DNA of 64,000 bases, taken from NCBI GenBank assembly GCA_033002965.1, contig JAURVB010014555.1, positions 1 to 64,000 on the forward strand. The letters are read 5' to 3'. Of this stretch, positions 10,438-23,164 are shown piece by piece (positions within the stretch are counted from its first letter, which is position 1; every line of letters starts with the position of its first letter). The position numbers and the translations under genes are program-made. The notes beneath the pieces are model-generated. The model searched no databases. It worked only from the letters and a program-made list of their open reading frames with translations, and was not told the origin of the DNA. Source of the DNA: Piper betle (taxonomy: Eukaryota > Streptophyta > Magnoliopsida > Piperales > Piperaceae).

Positions 10438-13400
10438 TTAACATGTTTTGATTAGCCTGGGAGTTAACAAGGACCAGACAGAGTTCTTGCTGCCTCCAGT
10501 TTTAAGATCAGTAATGGCTCTTTTAAGGCTTCTTCTTTTCTTGCTTTCTTGTTTGGAAAGTTCCCTTGAATCTGAGATCTTGATGGGCGGTTGAGGAGAC
10601 CCAGCTGAAGCTGATTCCACAATAGCAAACACAATTTCAAGAACCTCACTCATCTTGGGCCTCAACTTCGGACGCTGAACTAAGCATTTGTTTGCAACAG
10701 CAGCAAGCCTTTGAGCAGATTTCAGAGATATCTGTTCTCTGATTCTTGGATCAAGAATCGAAGGGAAGCGCTTCTCCGTAAGGTAAGGCTTGATCCAGTG
10801 GAGCATTTTCTGTTCTCCTTTCGATCGACTGAGATCTACCGGCCTCCGACCTGTGATCAGCTCATAGAGAACAACTCCATAGCTCCAAACATCACTTTTA
10901 ACTGTCAAGCGTCCGTTTAGAACGTACTCTGGCGCCGCATAACCGACTGTGCCCACAACCTGGTTTGTTCTTGGAGTGACAAAAAGGTAATGAATGAGAG
11001 TTTTGATCATAAGATACCAGAAAATACTGCAGCATTACATAATAAATAAAGCCAAAGTCAAGAATGTATTGTCATTGCTGTCATAGTCATCATCATCGTC
11101 ATTATCTATATACCCATTCGAACTGGACTCAGGATTCAGCAGCATGGATTTTGTCTCACAAATTGGTTGCTTACGCATTAATCGATGACACAAAGGCATG
11201 CAAGAATATAATGTTCCCGCAACCTGGTTTGGAACAAAGTGATGAATGAGTGTTCAGATCAAGATTTGCAATATCCGATTTCTGTTTCATTTTGGACATT
11301 CGATTGGTCAAAATATCGGACATATATTGGGAATATGACGGCAATTTTCAGAAGATGCTTATACTGTATTATTACAAGATGGGGTTGATTATTCTATATC
11401 TTTTGAATGTATTGAACCCAAACAACAGTGTCTGAACAATAATATGCATTAAACCAACACAATTACTAGCTTACTTAATATAAATCAATTAATACTAAAT
11501 AAGCTATTAGTAACCCACTAAGCAAGACGCATAGAAAAAAAACCCACTAAACACATTATACGTTAACTCACAAAAGTATTTAATAAGTTTAAATAATTAA
11601 TCTAAAAAACATAATATCAATATCTAGCATATAATTAAGATCGCAATCAAAGTTGCAAAGAAAATAATTGAGTGCAAACATGGTGGACCAACGCAGGCTT
11701 AATGGATTAATAAGATCAAATTGATAATTTTGTATAGATGAGCTAATGGGTTTGAACCTCAATTTTGCGTCGACAATTCAACTATTGCGGATATCCGACG
11801 AAGATCTATTTCGCCGGTGAGTTTCATTTTGGCAAGTTGTAAAACCCCGCAAATCATGGTTCAAACACAGTCAAAGATTGTATCATTACCGGATAAGTAA
11901 AGCCATGGCCGTTAATTTATCGTCATTGTATGGCATTATCATCTACACTTGTGCCACTCGTATGGCTATTTTGTCAATATTAATGGTTTAAGCAATTCAA
12001 TTGTTGAAACAAGAGCGGATCGATAATCGTAGCCAAGAATGTGTTTCGACCGTCAAAGTGCACCAAGAGCAAGAAAGAAGACTAAAGAGTGATAGTCATC
12101 AACTCACCGCAGTTGAGACATGACTTTGTCCCTCGTCTGGCCCTTGGCGTGCCAATCCAAAGTCAGAAAGCCTAGCATTCCAGTTTTTATCCAGTAGGAT
12201 ATTGGATGGTTTGAAATCTCTAAATATAATCTGCAGCAACAAAAATTTACCCATCAAAAGGCAAAACTTCCAACTTCTTTTTGAGATAAGGAGGGGAAAA
12301 AAGAAGACAACGACAACAAGTATTTTGAAGTTGTACCAACATTTTCTCATCAAGAAGGTGAATTCAAGGTTTGCAATGTTGATATAACTTCAATTGAAGA
12401 TATCATGTCGTAGAAAACTGGCATGAAGATTTTATAAAAGATGGAGAAGCTGTACTCTTCTTAAGCAATTAGAAAGATTTCGCCTACAATGCAACTTGGA
12501 TGATTTTCTAATGGAGCTCTCCCCCATTAGCACCTTGTTGGCTTGTATCATGCCTAATATAAGTCACATTATCACTATTTCTTGGTTTCAATTAAAATTT
12601 TCTAGTTCATGTTTCATAACTATTTTCTCGTCTTGTGTTACTATCTACTTTTGAGCTAAATTTTATACTTCATTATACATCTTAATTTATTGCCTATTTT
12701 CATATACAAAAGTGTTAAGATACTTAAAAAAAAATCTCCGACACCCAACATCTTTGCTGCCTTATTGTCCGGCTTAATATTGATATATGATATTTTAAAC
12801 CTTGGGTGAGTTTATTATTAGTCACTATTTAATCCTCGACACAGGTACAAAGCAACTACGAGATAAAAACCTAAATACACACCTACTATTAGCCTTCTCA
12901 ACTGCATCCATAGTTTTAAATACCGTACTGGTTACCATACTGGGCTTATAACTGGTAATGAGGTATATTTTGTTTAACCGGGTTGAATTGAGTCAATTAG
13001 ATTTTAAAATTATAAATAAATTATTTTATTAAATATTTAAAATGTATTTTGTCAACAATATTTTACTAACTACCAGTTAAACTATCATAATTTTTGACAA
13101 AAAATTAGAATTTTGTGAATATTTCAAATTAATAGTTTAAAATTGGGCAAGAGCTTAAATGGTACCAAATTTGAATACGGTATGTTGTATACCAGGTACA
13201 ACTCCATGGTATATGGTATTTAAAACTATAACTGCATCTGAACAACTACGAGAGTAGGTCAATAAGAAAACTCTCACAACATGAGAGCTCACACCACAAG
13301 ATGGAATATGCTTACCTGAAAGTCCATTTCTTCATGGAGATAGGCTAAACCACGAGCTGCTTCTAGTGCAACCTTGAGCCTCATAGCCCATGATAGTGGT

Positions 13401-14693
13401 GTTTGTGATGGATCAGATAAATGATTCTCCACACTTCTGTTGGGCATGAACTCATATATCAGAAGTCTTTGAATTCCTCTTTCATCATCTTCAGCACAAT
13501 ATCCAAGAAGTTTGACAAGATTTGGATGATCAACTATCCCTAAGTAATTGATTTCATTTACCCACTCTTTGTGCCCCTTCAAAAGTAAACATAGATCTGT
13601 AAATCTTAGCATTCCATATGACCTGTGTCTATGCTACCTGCTACTGAAATTATGGTATCAAAAAATAAAATATAAACACAGGAAATTATAATTATCTAGA
13701 TCTTATCCCAGCTAAATTACACAAAACCAAATCTTGTTATGTTTGTCACTATATATTAGAAGGTGCAATGCCTTGGACACCGAAAGATTGCAACTTATGT
13801 TGATTCTACTGGTTTCAATTGTAAGAACTGATACCACCAAAACTTGGGAGCAAGAACTGGTTTTAAATATTGACAAAAGCAAATTCATTTTTTCTGCTTC
13901 CCCTTACATCTTATCCCGGATTGGCGATTAAAATCACATTGAACATGGCAATATGATTCACTATTTATAATATCAACCCAACAAAGACGTCTTAATCAAT
14001 ATTGTAATGTGTAATACAAAAAAGATCCCTGGAAGAGTACACATACAACAGCTTCACTTTTTAAAATTTCAAACTCAACAATTTTTAAATTTTCTTAAGC
14101 AGTATTGTAATATAAAAAAGATCTTAGATGGAGAATGCTTCAAGAAATATCTACGCAGCAAATAACAAAGCAACCCAAAATACAATTATAAGCTGTGGCG
14201 ATTAAAACCGAGTAGGCAGAGATGTTAGGTTGGAAGAATGAACCAATGTTGTATTGAACAGCAGTGAAAGCTCATGTATCCACCAAAGAAACACAAAATG
14301 AAAAATGGTTACCTGCAACCCTTTTCTATTCAGTTGTTTGACAGCAACCTCAACCTTATTATGTGCATCCATGGGGTCCTTAATCATACCTCTGTAAACA
14401 CACCCAAAACCTCCTTCTCCCACCAAGAGAGAAGGGCTAAAGTTCTTTGTTGCAATCTTTAGTTCTGAAAATGTGAAGACCTTCAAAGTATTTGTTCTCT
14501 CTGATAGACTTGGCAGTGAATTCCTTCTAAAAGATTCAGCACTCATGTCTGAAGCATTTTGGGAGCTAAGCTCTGAACCTGATCTCCTCATATCTCGGTC
14601 AGTGGAATCTGTAGGGTAAGATAGTGAAGAAAATGATGTTGATGACTTGGGATCAGCCTTCTTTTTTCCATTATGGAAACGAAAGCACTCCAT
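10438..14693 (-). CDS. PCRK1/2-like receptor-like cytoplasmic kinase (four exons)
   Basis: Exons on the minus strand: 14313-14693 (start codon), 13316-13576, 12108-12230, 10438-10959 (stop). All introns are GT-AG and in phase, giving 428 residues with no stop. The N-terminus [12 protein letters not shown] and serine-rich stretch [17 protein letters not shown] resemble PCRK1/PCRK2 of RLCK subfamily VII, cytoplasmic kinases acting downstream of pattern-recognition receptors in immunity. Kinase motifs in order: glycine loop [15 protein letters not shown] lysine, [13 protein letters not shown] in the C-helix, catalytic loop FRDFKPSN (an RD kinase), DFG in LSDFGLA, activation segment [11 protein letters not shown], and RPKMSEV near subdomain XI. 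Family length is about 420-430, so the gene looks complete and functional. An in-frame ATG further upstream is probably leader, since an acceptor-like ctacag precedes the chosen start by a few bases. Confidence 0.92.
11214..11262 (-). repeat. Partial duplicate of the exon 4 splice-acceptor region inside intron 3
   Basis: This stretch (caacctggtttg, then tgatgaatgag and a further g-rich match) resembles 10955-11010, the acceptor and upstream intron of kinase exon 4, with several changes. It lies about 260 bp upstream of the real acceptor on the coding strand. A local duplication is the simplest reading. Confidence 0.5.
12909..13230. mobile_element. hAT-type MITE in intron 2 of the kinase gene
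   Basis: The ends are CATAGTTTTAAATACC and, reverse-complemented, TATAGTTTTAAATACC, 15 of 16 bases alike. The flanks are identical 8-mers ACTGCATC at 12901-12908 and 13231-13238, a perfect target-site duplication. The 322-bp AT-rich body has no coding capacity. The insertion lies inside the intron without touching the splice sites. Confidence 0.85.
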
Positions 14694-16848
14694 ATTCCTG
14701 TAGAAAATGAAGCAAAAGTTCAACTGCATAGGAGATGATAAGATGAACCAAGTTCTGGAGTATAGTATGGTAGGAATCAGCAAATTAAGAAATCAATCTG
14801 TTTCATAACTTGGTTTGAAAAAAAAAACTATTTCAGTAACAACCAACAAAGCTTCTATATTTTACTTTTCTTAATATAGATCAAGGAATGAATCGTATGC
14901 CTAATATGCTCAGAAAATTCGATGCAGAACAGAATAATATCAGAGGAGAAAACTAAAGGTGTGAATAGACACAAAAAATGAAACAATGATTTCAGCTTCT
15001 GCATCTAGAACATACCATACCCATTTCTCTTGTAAAACGCATGATGAAATAAAATGAAATTATGAAAAATTTTGCCAATAAACCTCGTCAAAATTAGCTT
15101 AACTTATCAATACCGCAAAATTTCATTTCAACTATAAGAAAGATCTTAAAACACAAAACAGAAGTTAGCACATTCCAAAATCTCACAATTAAACGAGCTT
15201 CCATGTCCATAATAATTTATCAGAATGGTCTCCAACATAAGAATGATAACAAGCTCACAATGCTCTCCTTCTCCACTATATGAAAGGACTAGACAAAAAA
15301 TAACTCACCTAATTAATTAGGATCTCTCTCCAGCCATCAAAAAGGCCCAAGCCAAACGCTAGAACGCTGGCAGGAAGAAAAAGACGAACAGTTTGCAGGC
15401 CTAGTCAATAAGATGAACAGATCATTGTTATCATACAAAGCAGTGGAAATCATCCATGGATCCTGACAACAATAACTACAAGCTCAAGACTCTCTCTTTC
15501 ACTATCTCTACAAATAAAGATGACCCAAAACAAAAAACTCACCTATGGATCGCCCCCAAAGCTCCAAGACAACCCAAGACCAAAAACTTGGAACTCTTGC
15601 CTAGTCAAGGAGATTGCCAAATTGAAAATATAACAAGAAATAAGCAGTCGATGGAGTTTAAATAGACTCCAAGTCAATTCCATGCAAGGCATCCATATCC
15701 CAATAAGCAATCCATAGGATCTAAGTAGAGTCCAAGTTAGATTAACTAATGGAAGGGAGCCATCATCCGTGGCACAACATGCAGTCCTTGATCAAGTGAG
15801 CTCCCAAGTCAATGGCAACAAGAAGACGTTTCGATGAAAGGAGACGTAAGTCAATAGTAGGCCCAGCTGGGAAGGAGCTCACCAGCCAACGAAATCTCAG
15901 CAAATGAATGCTAAATGCTCATAATATTCATGGGTGGGAAGTATGGGAGGAAGATGCATAACATTTGAATTCTAGTTGGCTGCAACTTTTCTCCCTTCCT
16001 GTCCCACACGTTTTTTCGCAGTTCGATCTTGAAACGGCCAAAGAACGCTACATGGTTGAAGTTGCGGTGGCTGCGCCTTTTCTTTTCTTTTTTCTTTCCT
16101 CTTTCCGAGATAATAAGGTTCCCCAAAGGCATGATTTTTTAGAGGCAAGCAAACGAATCAACAAAAGAAAACACAAAGGTTAATAGAATACCGGGATTAT
16201 ATAGTTCAAATGGTGGCATGCTAGCCTATATCTATTGGAAGAGGATATTCCCGACAATCCACTAACAAAATGTTATAAAAGATGTTCCTTCCTGAAACTC
16301 GAGATTTGGGCCTTGACGTGAATCTTGTTTCAAATTGTACAAAAACTCGAGACAATGGAGCTTTGATAACGAGAGCGGATGCCTTAGCCTTCAAGCTTTA
16401 AATTCTTGAAGTCTTGTAATCTTCGCATCACAATAGCAACTGGTTTTTTTGTATTAAATTTGCCTTCTTCAATGTCACATGGGAGCTTTGGACGTTCAAA
16501 TCATAAAAAATGACCACCTTTCTCTTTTAAAATAATCCTCTATTTATAGACCTCACAAGTGGAAAAAGAGTGTTGATATTCTTCCCTTATTTTTTTCATA
16601 AAAATATCAATTTATTTGAACCATGTTTGTCGACTAAAAACGAGATTGTAATAATAAAAGTATTACATGGGCTTTGCTCAAGTCAAGTCCAAATAGGATT
16701 GGTTTTATATGGGCTTCAGTTAAGTGCAACATAGCCTAGTTAATATGTGACCAAGCCTGTGTAGGGACAAATGAGGTGGTGTCAACCACCTTTGCTCTTA
16801 AACCTTTTAAAATTTAGAACATAACGGATCTTAATTTACACCCGAAGT
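14694..16848. other. Upstream region of the kinase gene; no other gene
   Basis: It should hold the 5' leader and promoter of the minus-strand kinase gene. An acceptor-like ctacag next to the start codon suggests a leader intron. Short open frames here, such as at 15456 and 15911, have no family features. From 16200 onward the sequence is featureless AT-rich DNA. Confidence 0.45.
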
Positions 16849-17298
16849 CAGGGGTGCTGACTGGTCGATCAATGTTTGGCTCGATTTCATTCGAGTAAAA
16901 GTTCAACTCGATTCAAGTGAGTATGAGTAAGAGAACACCTTCGTTTGGCTTGACTCGACTCAAAGTATGATAATATACATTAGATATGATAATTTATATA
17001 TTTTTTATAGAACCATTTATTTACAAAATAAAATAACGATAATATAATCATATTATGATGATAGTTTTACATAATAATATAACAATTTTGTTTTCAAATA
17101 AACTATTTGGCCTATAATTGAACCAAAATTAAACTATTTAAAATTTTATAATTGAGTTTATCTCAAGTTATAAAGAGAAAAAATAAATATGAATAATGGC
17201 TCATGCTTTCTCGTGTTCAACTTAAAGTCAACTCGAATTGAACCCTTTGAGGTTGAGTGTGATTGAACTTGACTCAAATCACTTGATTAGCACCCTTA
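16849..17298. mobile_element. Decayed hAT-type MITE with tcgag-rich body
   Basis: The left end CAGGGGTGCTGACTGGTC and the reverse-complemented right end TAAGGGTGCTAATCAAGT are similar. Flanking 8-mers CCCGAAGT and CTCAAAAT match at 5 of 8 positions, and all three differences are transitions, which fits an old insertion. The body contains ctcgactc/gactcga words shared with the better-preserved element at 34516. Confidence 0.45.
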
Positions 17299-18520
17299 CT
17301 CAAAATAACTAGTTATTATGAGGGGGTTTCAACCCACATACATGGACAGGCACTCACAAATACTTTATTAGATGTGAAACTTAATTCATTTTTCATACGC
17401 CAAACTAGTACCGATTTTTTTCGATTTTCATTGCTCGTGAAGCTTAATCAGTTGGTGCTTCTTGCTAGTGAACTTAGACAGAACATCCAAACGAGCCTTA
17501 CGTAGCTTGAATTGATTCTATTAGTTTGGGCCGGATATTACCAATTACTTTCCTTCGTTTTTAAATGCTGCCTTTTTTTCCTTCACGGTACATGTTGATC
17601 ATCCATACATACAAGGCAATAAGTAGGAAGCAATAACATTTTAAATGCATTTAGTATGGAAAAAGGTAATTAAATAAAGAAAACTTTACAAAAAAAGGAG
17701 TAGTAGTTTCCGATCTGATGGTTGGAAATCATGCTTAATGATAAAAAAGGGGGAAAATACGAATCACCAAAAAGAGGGTTAAATTTAATAATTTTTTTAA
17801 GAGATTGGGTTGCGACCCAAACAGTGGCTATTACAATTGCTATTGAACTTGGAGCACCTTCGCCACCCTTGGCACTAGGCTACATTGGGGGCGGCCAAAT
17901 TGGCTGCCGTATCTGGTAGCCCTTGAGCCAAGGGCAGTTAGATTGGCTGCCCGTTGGCTTGAGGGCGGCCAGAATTGGGCCCCCTAAACCTGGCCGTCCA
18001 TGGTCTAGGGCGCCCAAAACAGGCCGCCCCAAGCTAACCGGCAAAAGGCAGCTGCCATCCATATGTTTCTTTTTTTTAAAAAAAATATTAATTTTCTTTT
18101 AAATTTAAATTGGGGTGGGTTAGTTGAATTAAAATTTTTTAACCTAGAGGGTAGTTTCATCATTTTTGAAACGTTTCCGCTTTTTTATAACTAGGCCTAT
18201 TTTCCAACAACCTTATTATATAAAAAAATATTTCATTTTTTGGTAAAAAGTTCTTAAAGAAAGCCTTTTTTTATAGCGAGCCAGAATTTATTTCCACTTA
18301 TTTATATAGCTAACATGCTTCCAACAAGCCAGCGAGAAGACTCTACTCAAACAGCGCATGACCAGAAACAAAATGCATCAAGAAGAAGAGATCAGAACAC
18401 ACAAAATAGATAAAATGCCTTAAATTAAATCCCACCATATGGAAATTGGCCATGCTAAACAGTGAAAACATGCATGTACGAGCGAAACATTAAACTTTGT
18501 ACATAAGATCACCACATAAT
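17299..18520. other. Intergenic DNA with a GC-rich island
   Basis: No gene recognised. From about 17830 to 18060 the sequence is GC-rich, with repeats of ggcggcca and ggctgcc on both strands. It may be another transposon core, but no terminal repeats could be paired. Confidence 0.35.
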
Positions 18521-19127
18521 TGTTGGGTCCCTCACCTATTTGCATCGAAAATCCCAATAGAAGATTTTGACTTTTTGTTTATCATACTAATACGCTAATA
18601 AGTGGTGTTTCATGTACCTATCATTACGTTCTTTTCTTTTTTATAGAAGTTTAATGAGACGACTTATTCAATTTCACTCATATTTTTTATATAGAAAATT
18701 CTTTTGATATTAAATAGAACATCATCTTAAAAGTTTTTTAAATATATTTGACTCATAAGGGAGAATTATAGAAAAGTTTTATATCATCTCAAATTGAAGT
18801 TGGTGGTTGTTATCCAAGGTGTAAGTTATTTTCTAAATTTTTCATATATTGTTTTTTCTCGAGAGTTGTATTTTTCAGATATTGTTGTTAGTCTGATTTG
18901 TATTGAGAGAGTTTTCTCAAATTGTATTTTCTATACTTGATTGTAAGAGAATTTCTTAATCAAAGTTGTTCGAGTGGGTTGGTTTTCTTTTCTCTAATTT
19001 AGAGGAAAGTTTCCGTCCATTCTTTTTATCTTGGTGTCTTCTATTTTATCTTATATTTATTTTCATTTCATCTTAAGGGGAATATTTTTTTGGGTTGATT
19101 TCTCCAGAAAGCGTTTATTTCCCAACA
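18521..19127 (+). repeat. 5' LTR of a copia-type retrotransposon
   Basis: It begins TGTTGGGTCC and ends TTTCCCAACA, a good TGTTGGG/CCCAACA inverted terminus. Directly after it, at about 19130, gacatcagagc resembles the usual initiator-tRNA-Met primer site tggtatcagagc. Coding remains of a copia polyprotein follow. No matching 3' LTR was found near 23140. Confidence 0.75.
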
Positions 19128-22100
19128 AACGACATCAGAGCTTTGGTTCTTTCTGTTGTGTTTGTCTTGGTTTTGTGTAGCAACCTTTTGTGTCTAGATA
19201 AAAGATGAGAAACATGTTAAGTTGATCCCCTTAAGGGTAAGTCTAATTGTCATTATTTGAAGGGTCGTATGATTGATTATTTATTTACTAAGGATTTATA
19301 TGATCCAATTCTTGGTCATCCTTCATCGTAGAGTTATAGTCCACCATTGAGTGTTACTCTGGTTGTGACTCATGAAGGGAAAACTCCTTCAATTCCTCCT
19401 CCTCCACTACTACAAAGGTTGAGTCGAGTGTCAAGGCTGAATGGATCAAGATGGACAGAAAGTAAATGACTTTCATTAGACAATGGTTAGAATAGAACGT
19501 ATATAACCATGTGACTAGATCAAAGACTGCTAAGGAGCTTTCAGATAAGCTCTTATATATGTACGAGAGAGACACTCCTGGAACTGGAGCATGTTGGTTA
19601 GAAGGTTGATGAATCTTCAGCATAAGGATGGGACATAAGGATGGGATAGAGGTTAGTGACTACATCAATAAGATGCAAAGTATATTAACTCATTTGTCTA
19701 GTTTGAATATGCATCTTGATGATGCTTGATAAGCTTGTCTATTATTAAATACTTTACCGGAGTCTTGGAAACCTTTGGTTATTTCTTCGAATAATTCTAA
19801 CAAGTAGCTGACTTTTGATACGGTTTCAAGTTGTCTCTTGAGTGAAGAGGTGAGAAGGAAAACACGACAGGTAACCTTCTTGAATTCATGTCAAACTTTG
19901 GTGGAAGATTGAGGAGTATGAATGTAGGTGGAAGAGACAAGAGTAGAGGAAGGTCTAAATTCTGAAACAAGACCTTTAACTGCTTTTATTTTGATAAAAC
20001 TAATTTATAAGAAGCATAATTGTTACAAATACAATAAAGAACTAAGAGATGGTAAGGTTTTTTGACAATAAGGGTGAACGTGATAAGGCTACCAATATTG
20101 CAGTAGAAGATGTACTAACCATGCTTGATTATGGAAATGACTGCTTAACAACTAATAATGATACTAGTTGGGTGATTGATTCTGTTGTATCATTTCATGC
20201 TACCTCATGTAGTGATTACTTCAACACCTATGTGCCAGCTTATCTAGCTGTGGTGAAGATGGGTAACAATGGGACTTCTTAAATTGTTGGCCATGGTGAT
20301 GTGCATATTGTGACTAAGTCTGGTTGCAAACTTGTTTTGAAAAATGTAGTCATATTCCTGATCAAAGATTGAATTTGATGTCAGCAGGTGGGTTGGATGA
20401 TGAGGGTTATGTTTCACAATTTTCATGTGGCATATAGAAATTGGTGAAGGGATCTCTTGTGGTTGATAAAGGGAAGAAGTGAGGTGGTTTTATAAGATTA
20501 CATCTAGTCTAGTTCACGGGAAGGTTAATATTTACCTCTACTACTCTCACAAGTAATATGTTGCATATGAGATTGGGACACATGAGTGAGAAGGGGCTAG
20601 AATTTTTGAAGAAGAAATATTATCTTCTACAACTTGACGGGACAACATTAGGCTCTTTTCATCATTGCTTGGCTGGAAAACAACATAGGGCTTTTTTGTA
20701 TCCATTTACAAGAAGAAGATACTTTAGCTTGTAACTTTTGATGTGTGTAGTCCCATGGAGATGAAATCTTTGGTGGAGCCTTTTATTTTATCACTTTTAT
20801 TGATAATGCTTCAAGGAAAGTATGATGTTACTGTTTGAAGAGTAAAAGTGATGTGTTTAAGTCTTTTAAATCATTTCATGTTCTTGTAGAGATAGAAATA
20901 TAGAAGATTTTGAAATGTTTGAAAAGCGATGATGGACTGAATATTGATTTAATGAGTTTCAGGTTTATTGTGACAAACATGACATTCGACATGAGTAGAT
21001 TGTTCCTTATACCTCACAACTGAATGGAGTGAACAGAATAATTCAAGAAAGGGTGGAAGTTGTTTGCACATCTTGTTATTTGAATAACAGGTTTCTTATA
21101 CTTGCTTTAGGTGTAGATGTTTCAGAAAAAAATTTGGAGTGGGAGGAAGGTAAAATGTGCTCATTTAAAGGTGTTTGGTTGTAAAGCTTTTGTACATGTG
21201 TCTAAGGAACTAAGGTCTAAGCTTGCTTCTAGGACATTTGTATGCATATTTTTGGGTTACAGGGGATGAAGAGTTTGCTTCATACTTTGGAATCCTAAGG
21301 AGAAGAAGATTGCTTGAAGCTAGGATGTGGTGATTCGAGAGAATCAGTTTCTCAAGGACATTGGGAATGAAACTATTACCCAAAGTAATTCCTAGGATTA
21401 TGTTGTAAAGGTTAAGACTTCATCTACTCCTCTAACAGTTGTAGAGGATATTGTTCAAGATGTTGCTAAACAAATTGATCAAGAAGCTAGAGATGACATT
21501 CCTATTTCCTTACCTAGTGATGGTGAAGGTGATAAGAATGATATTATTAATGATAAGTTCCTAATGTTGTTGATGAACAGGTACATGATAGTGATTAGGT
21601 TGTTGATCAAAGGAAGGTTGATGCTATTACAGCAAAATCTGGTAGAGTTATTAAGCCATCCACGAAGTATCTAAAGTCTGCTTATGTAACACTCAAGAAA
21701 GTGTGAGCCTATAGAGTTTAGTGAAGCTCTTAGTCACAAGGAGAAAGACAGATGGGTAAGTATCATGTAAGAGGAACTAAAGTAATTGCATGAGAACAAA
21801 ACCTATGAGTTTGTAAATCTTCCTAAGGGGAGAAAGGCCTTGAAGAATAAGTAGGCAAAAGAAAGATATTGACTTTGACGAAATATTCTCACCTATTGTA
21901 AAAGTGTCTTCAATCAATTGTGTGTTAGGTTAGGCTGCAATTATGGATTTGGAGGTTGAGCAGTTAGATGTGAAAAATGCATTTCTTCATAGTAATCTTG
22001 ACGAAACACTTATATGGAACAACCTGAGGGTTTTGTGGACAAGGAAACGAAACAAATGGTCTGTAGATTGAAAAATAGTTTGTATGACCTCAAGTAAGCT

Positions 22101-23140
22101 CCCAGATAGTAGTACCAGAAGTTGTCAAGAGTGGAGGCTGCAACAAACCTGTTTCAGCCCATTGTGTGTATATTTGGGGAGAATGACTTTATCATTTTGC
22201 TTTCTTATGTTGATGATATGTTGATTATTAGACAGGATAAATCAAGAATTGAAGATTTGAAGAAATGTTTGGGCAAATCCTTTGCTATGTAGGATTTAGG
22301 TCCAACTAGGCAAATTCTATGCATGTCCATTCGACAGGATAGAAATGCTAAGAAGATTTGGTTATCCTAAGAGAAATACATTGAGAAGGTAATTGAAAGG
22401 TTCAACATGAAGGCAGTCAAGAAGGTAGTTATTCTACTAGGAGCTCAATTCAAATTGAAGAAGGGTGAGCTAAGTGAAACAAAGGTGTATGAGATGAAGA
22501 GGATCCTTTATGCATCTATAATAGGGAATCTTATGTATGTTATAGTTTGTACAAGATCAGACATAGTGTATGTTATTGGGGCAATAAGTAGACATTTATC
22601 TAATCCTAATGGAGAGTATTGACAATCAATTAAGTGGATATTGAGATATTTGAGAGGTATTTCTAAGCTATGTTTATGTTTTGGGGGGTAAGCCTATATT
22701 ATGATATTATACTAATGCAAATATGGCTAGTGATCCTAATTCTAGGAAATCTACTTATGGGATGGTTGTTCCTGTTGTTGGTGGTGCTATTTCTTGATAG
22801 TCCAAATTGCAAAAGTGTGTTGCTCTATCCACAATTTAAGCTGAATTCATTGTAGTTACAAAAGCTTGCAAAAAGGTTTTATGGTTGAAAAGATTTTTGA
22901 ATGAAATTGGGATAAGTAAAGATAATTATAAGGTATTTTGTGATAGTTAAGTGTTACTAAGAACTCTAGTTTTCATTTAAAGAGTAAATACATAGATGTT
23001 CGATATTATTATATAAGAGATGTGTTGCAGAAATATTGACTAAGATTGTGATGAAGGAGAAACATTTATTTTGTCGAAGTAGAGGTGATATGGAGAACTT
23101 TGGCACTAATAATGTCTAGTTAGCTTATGGATTGGTGAAG
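19128..23140 (+). pseudogene. Degenerate copia gag-pol, plus strand
   Basis: The reading frame is broken by many stops and shifts, but segments appear in copia order. A gag part near 19230-19310 holds GRMIDYLFTKDLYDP. The protease region near 20168 has WVIDSVVSFHAT, where the normal DSGAS is changed to DSVVS. A gag-pre-integrase stretch near 20558 reads MLHMRLGHMSEKGLEFL. RT near 21950-22220 has QLDVKNAFLHSNLDE and a YVDDML-coding stretch near 22206. RNase H near 22500-22620 has LYASIIGNLMYVIVCTRSDI. A purine-rich tract gaaggggagg lies near 23137, where a 3' LTR would be expected but is missing. The element is dead and truncated. Confidence 0.8.
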
Positions 23141-23164
23141 GGGAGGATTTTTTGGATTTCTTTC

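Noticed and set aside
17722..18062. Possible small genes in the GC island
   Set aside because: Repeats of ggcggcca explain the open frames; no domain on either strand.
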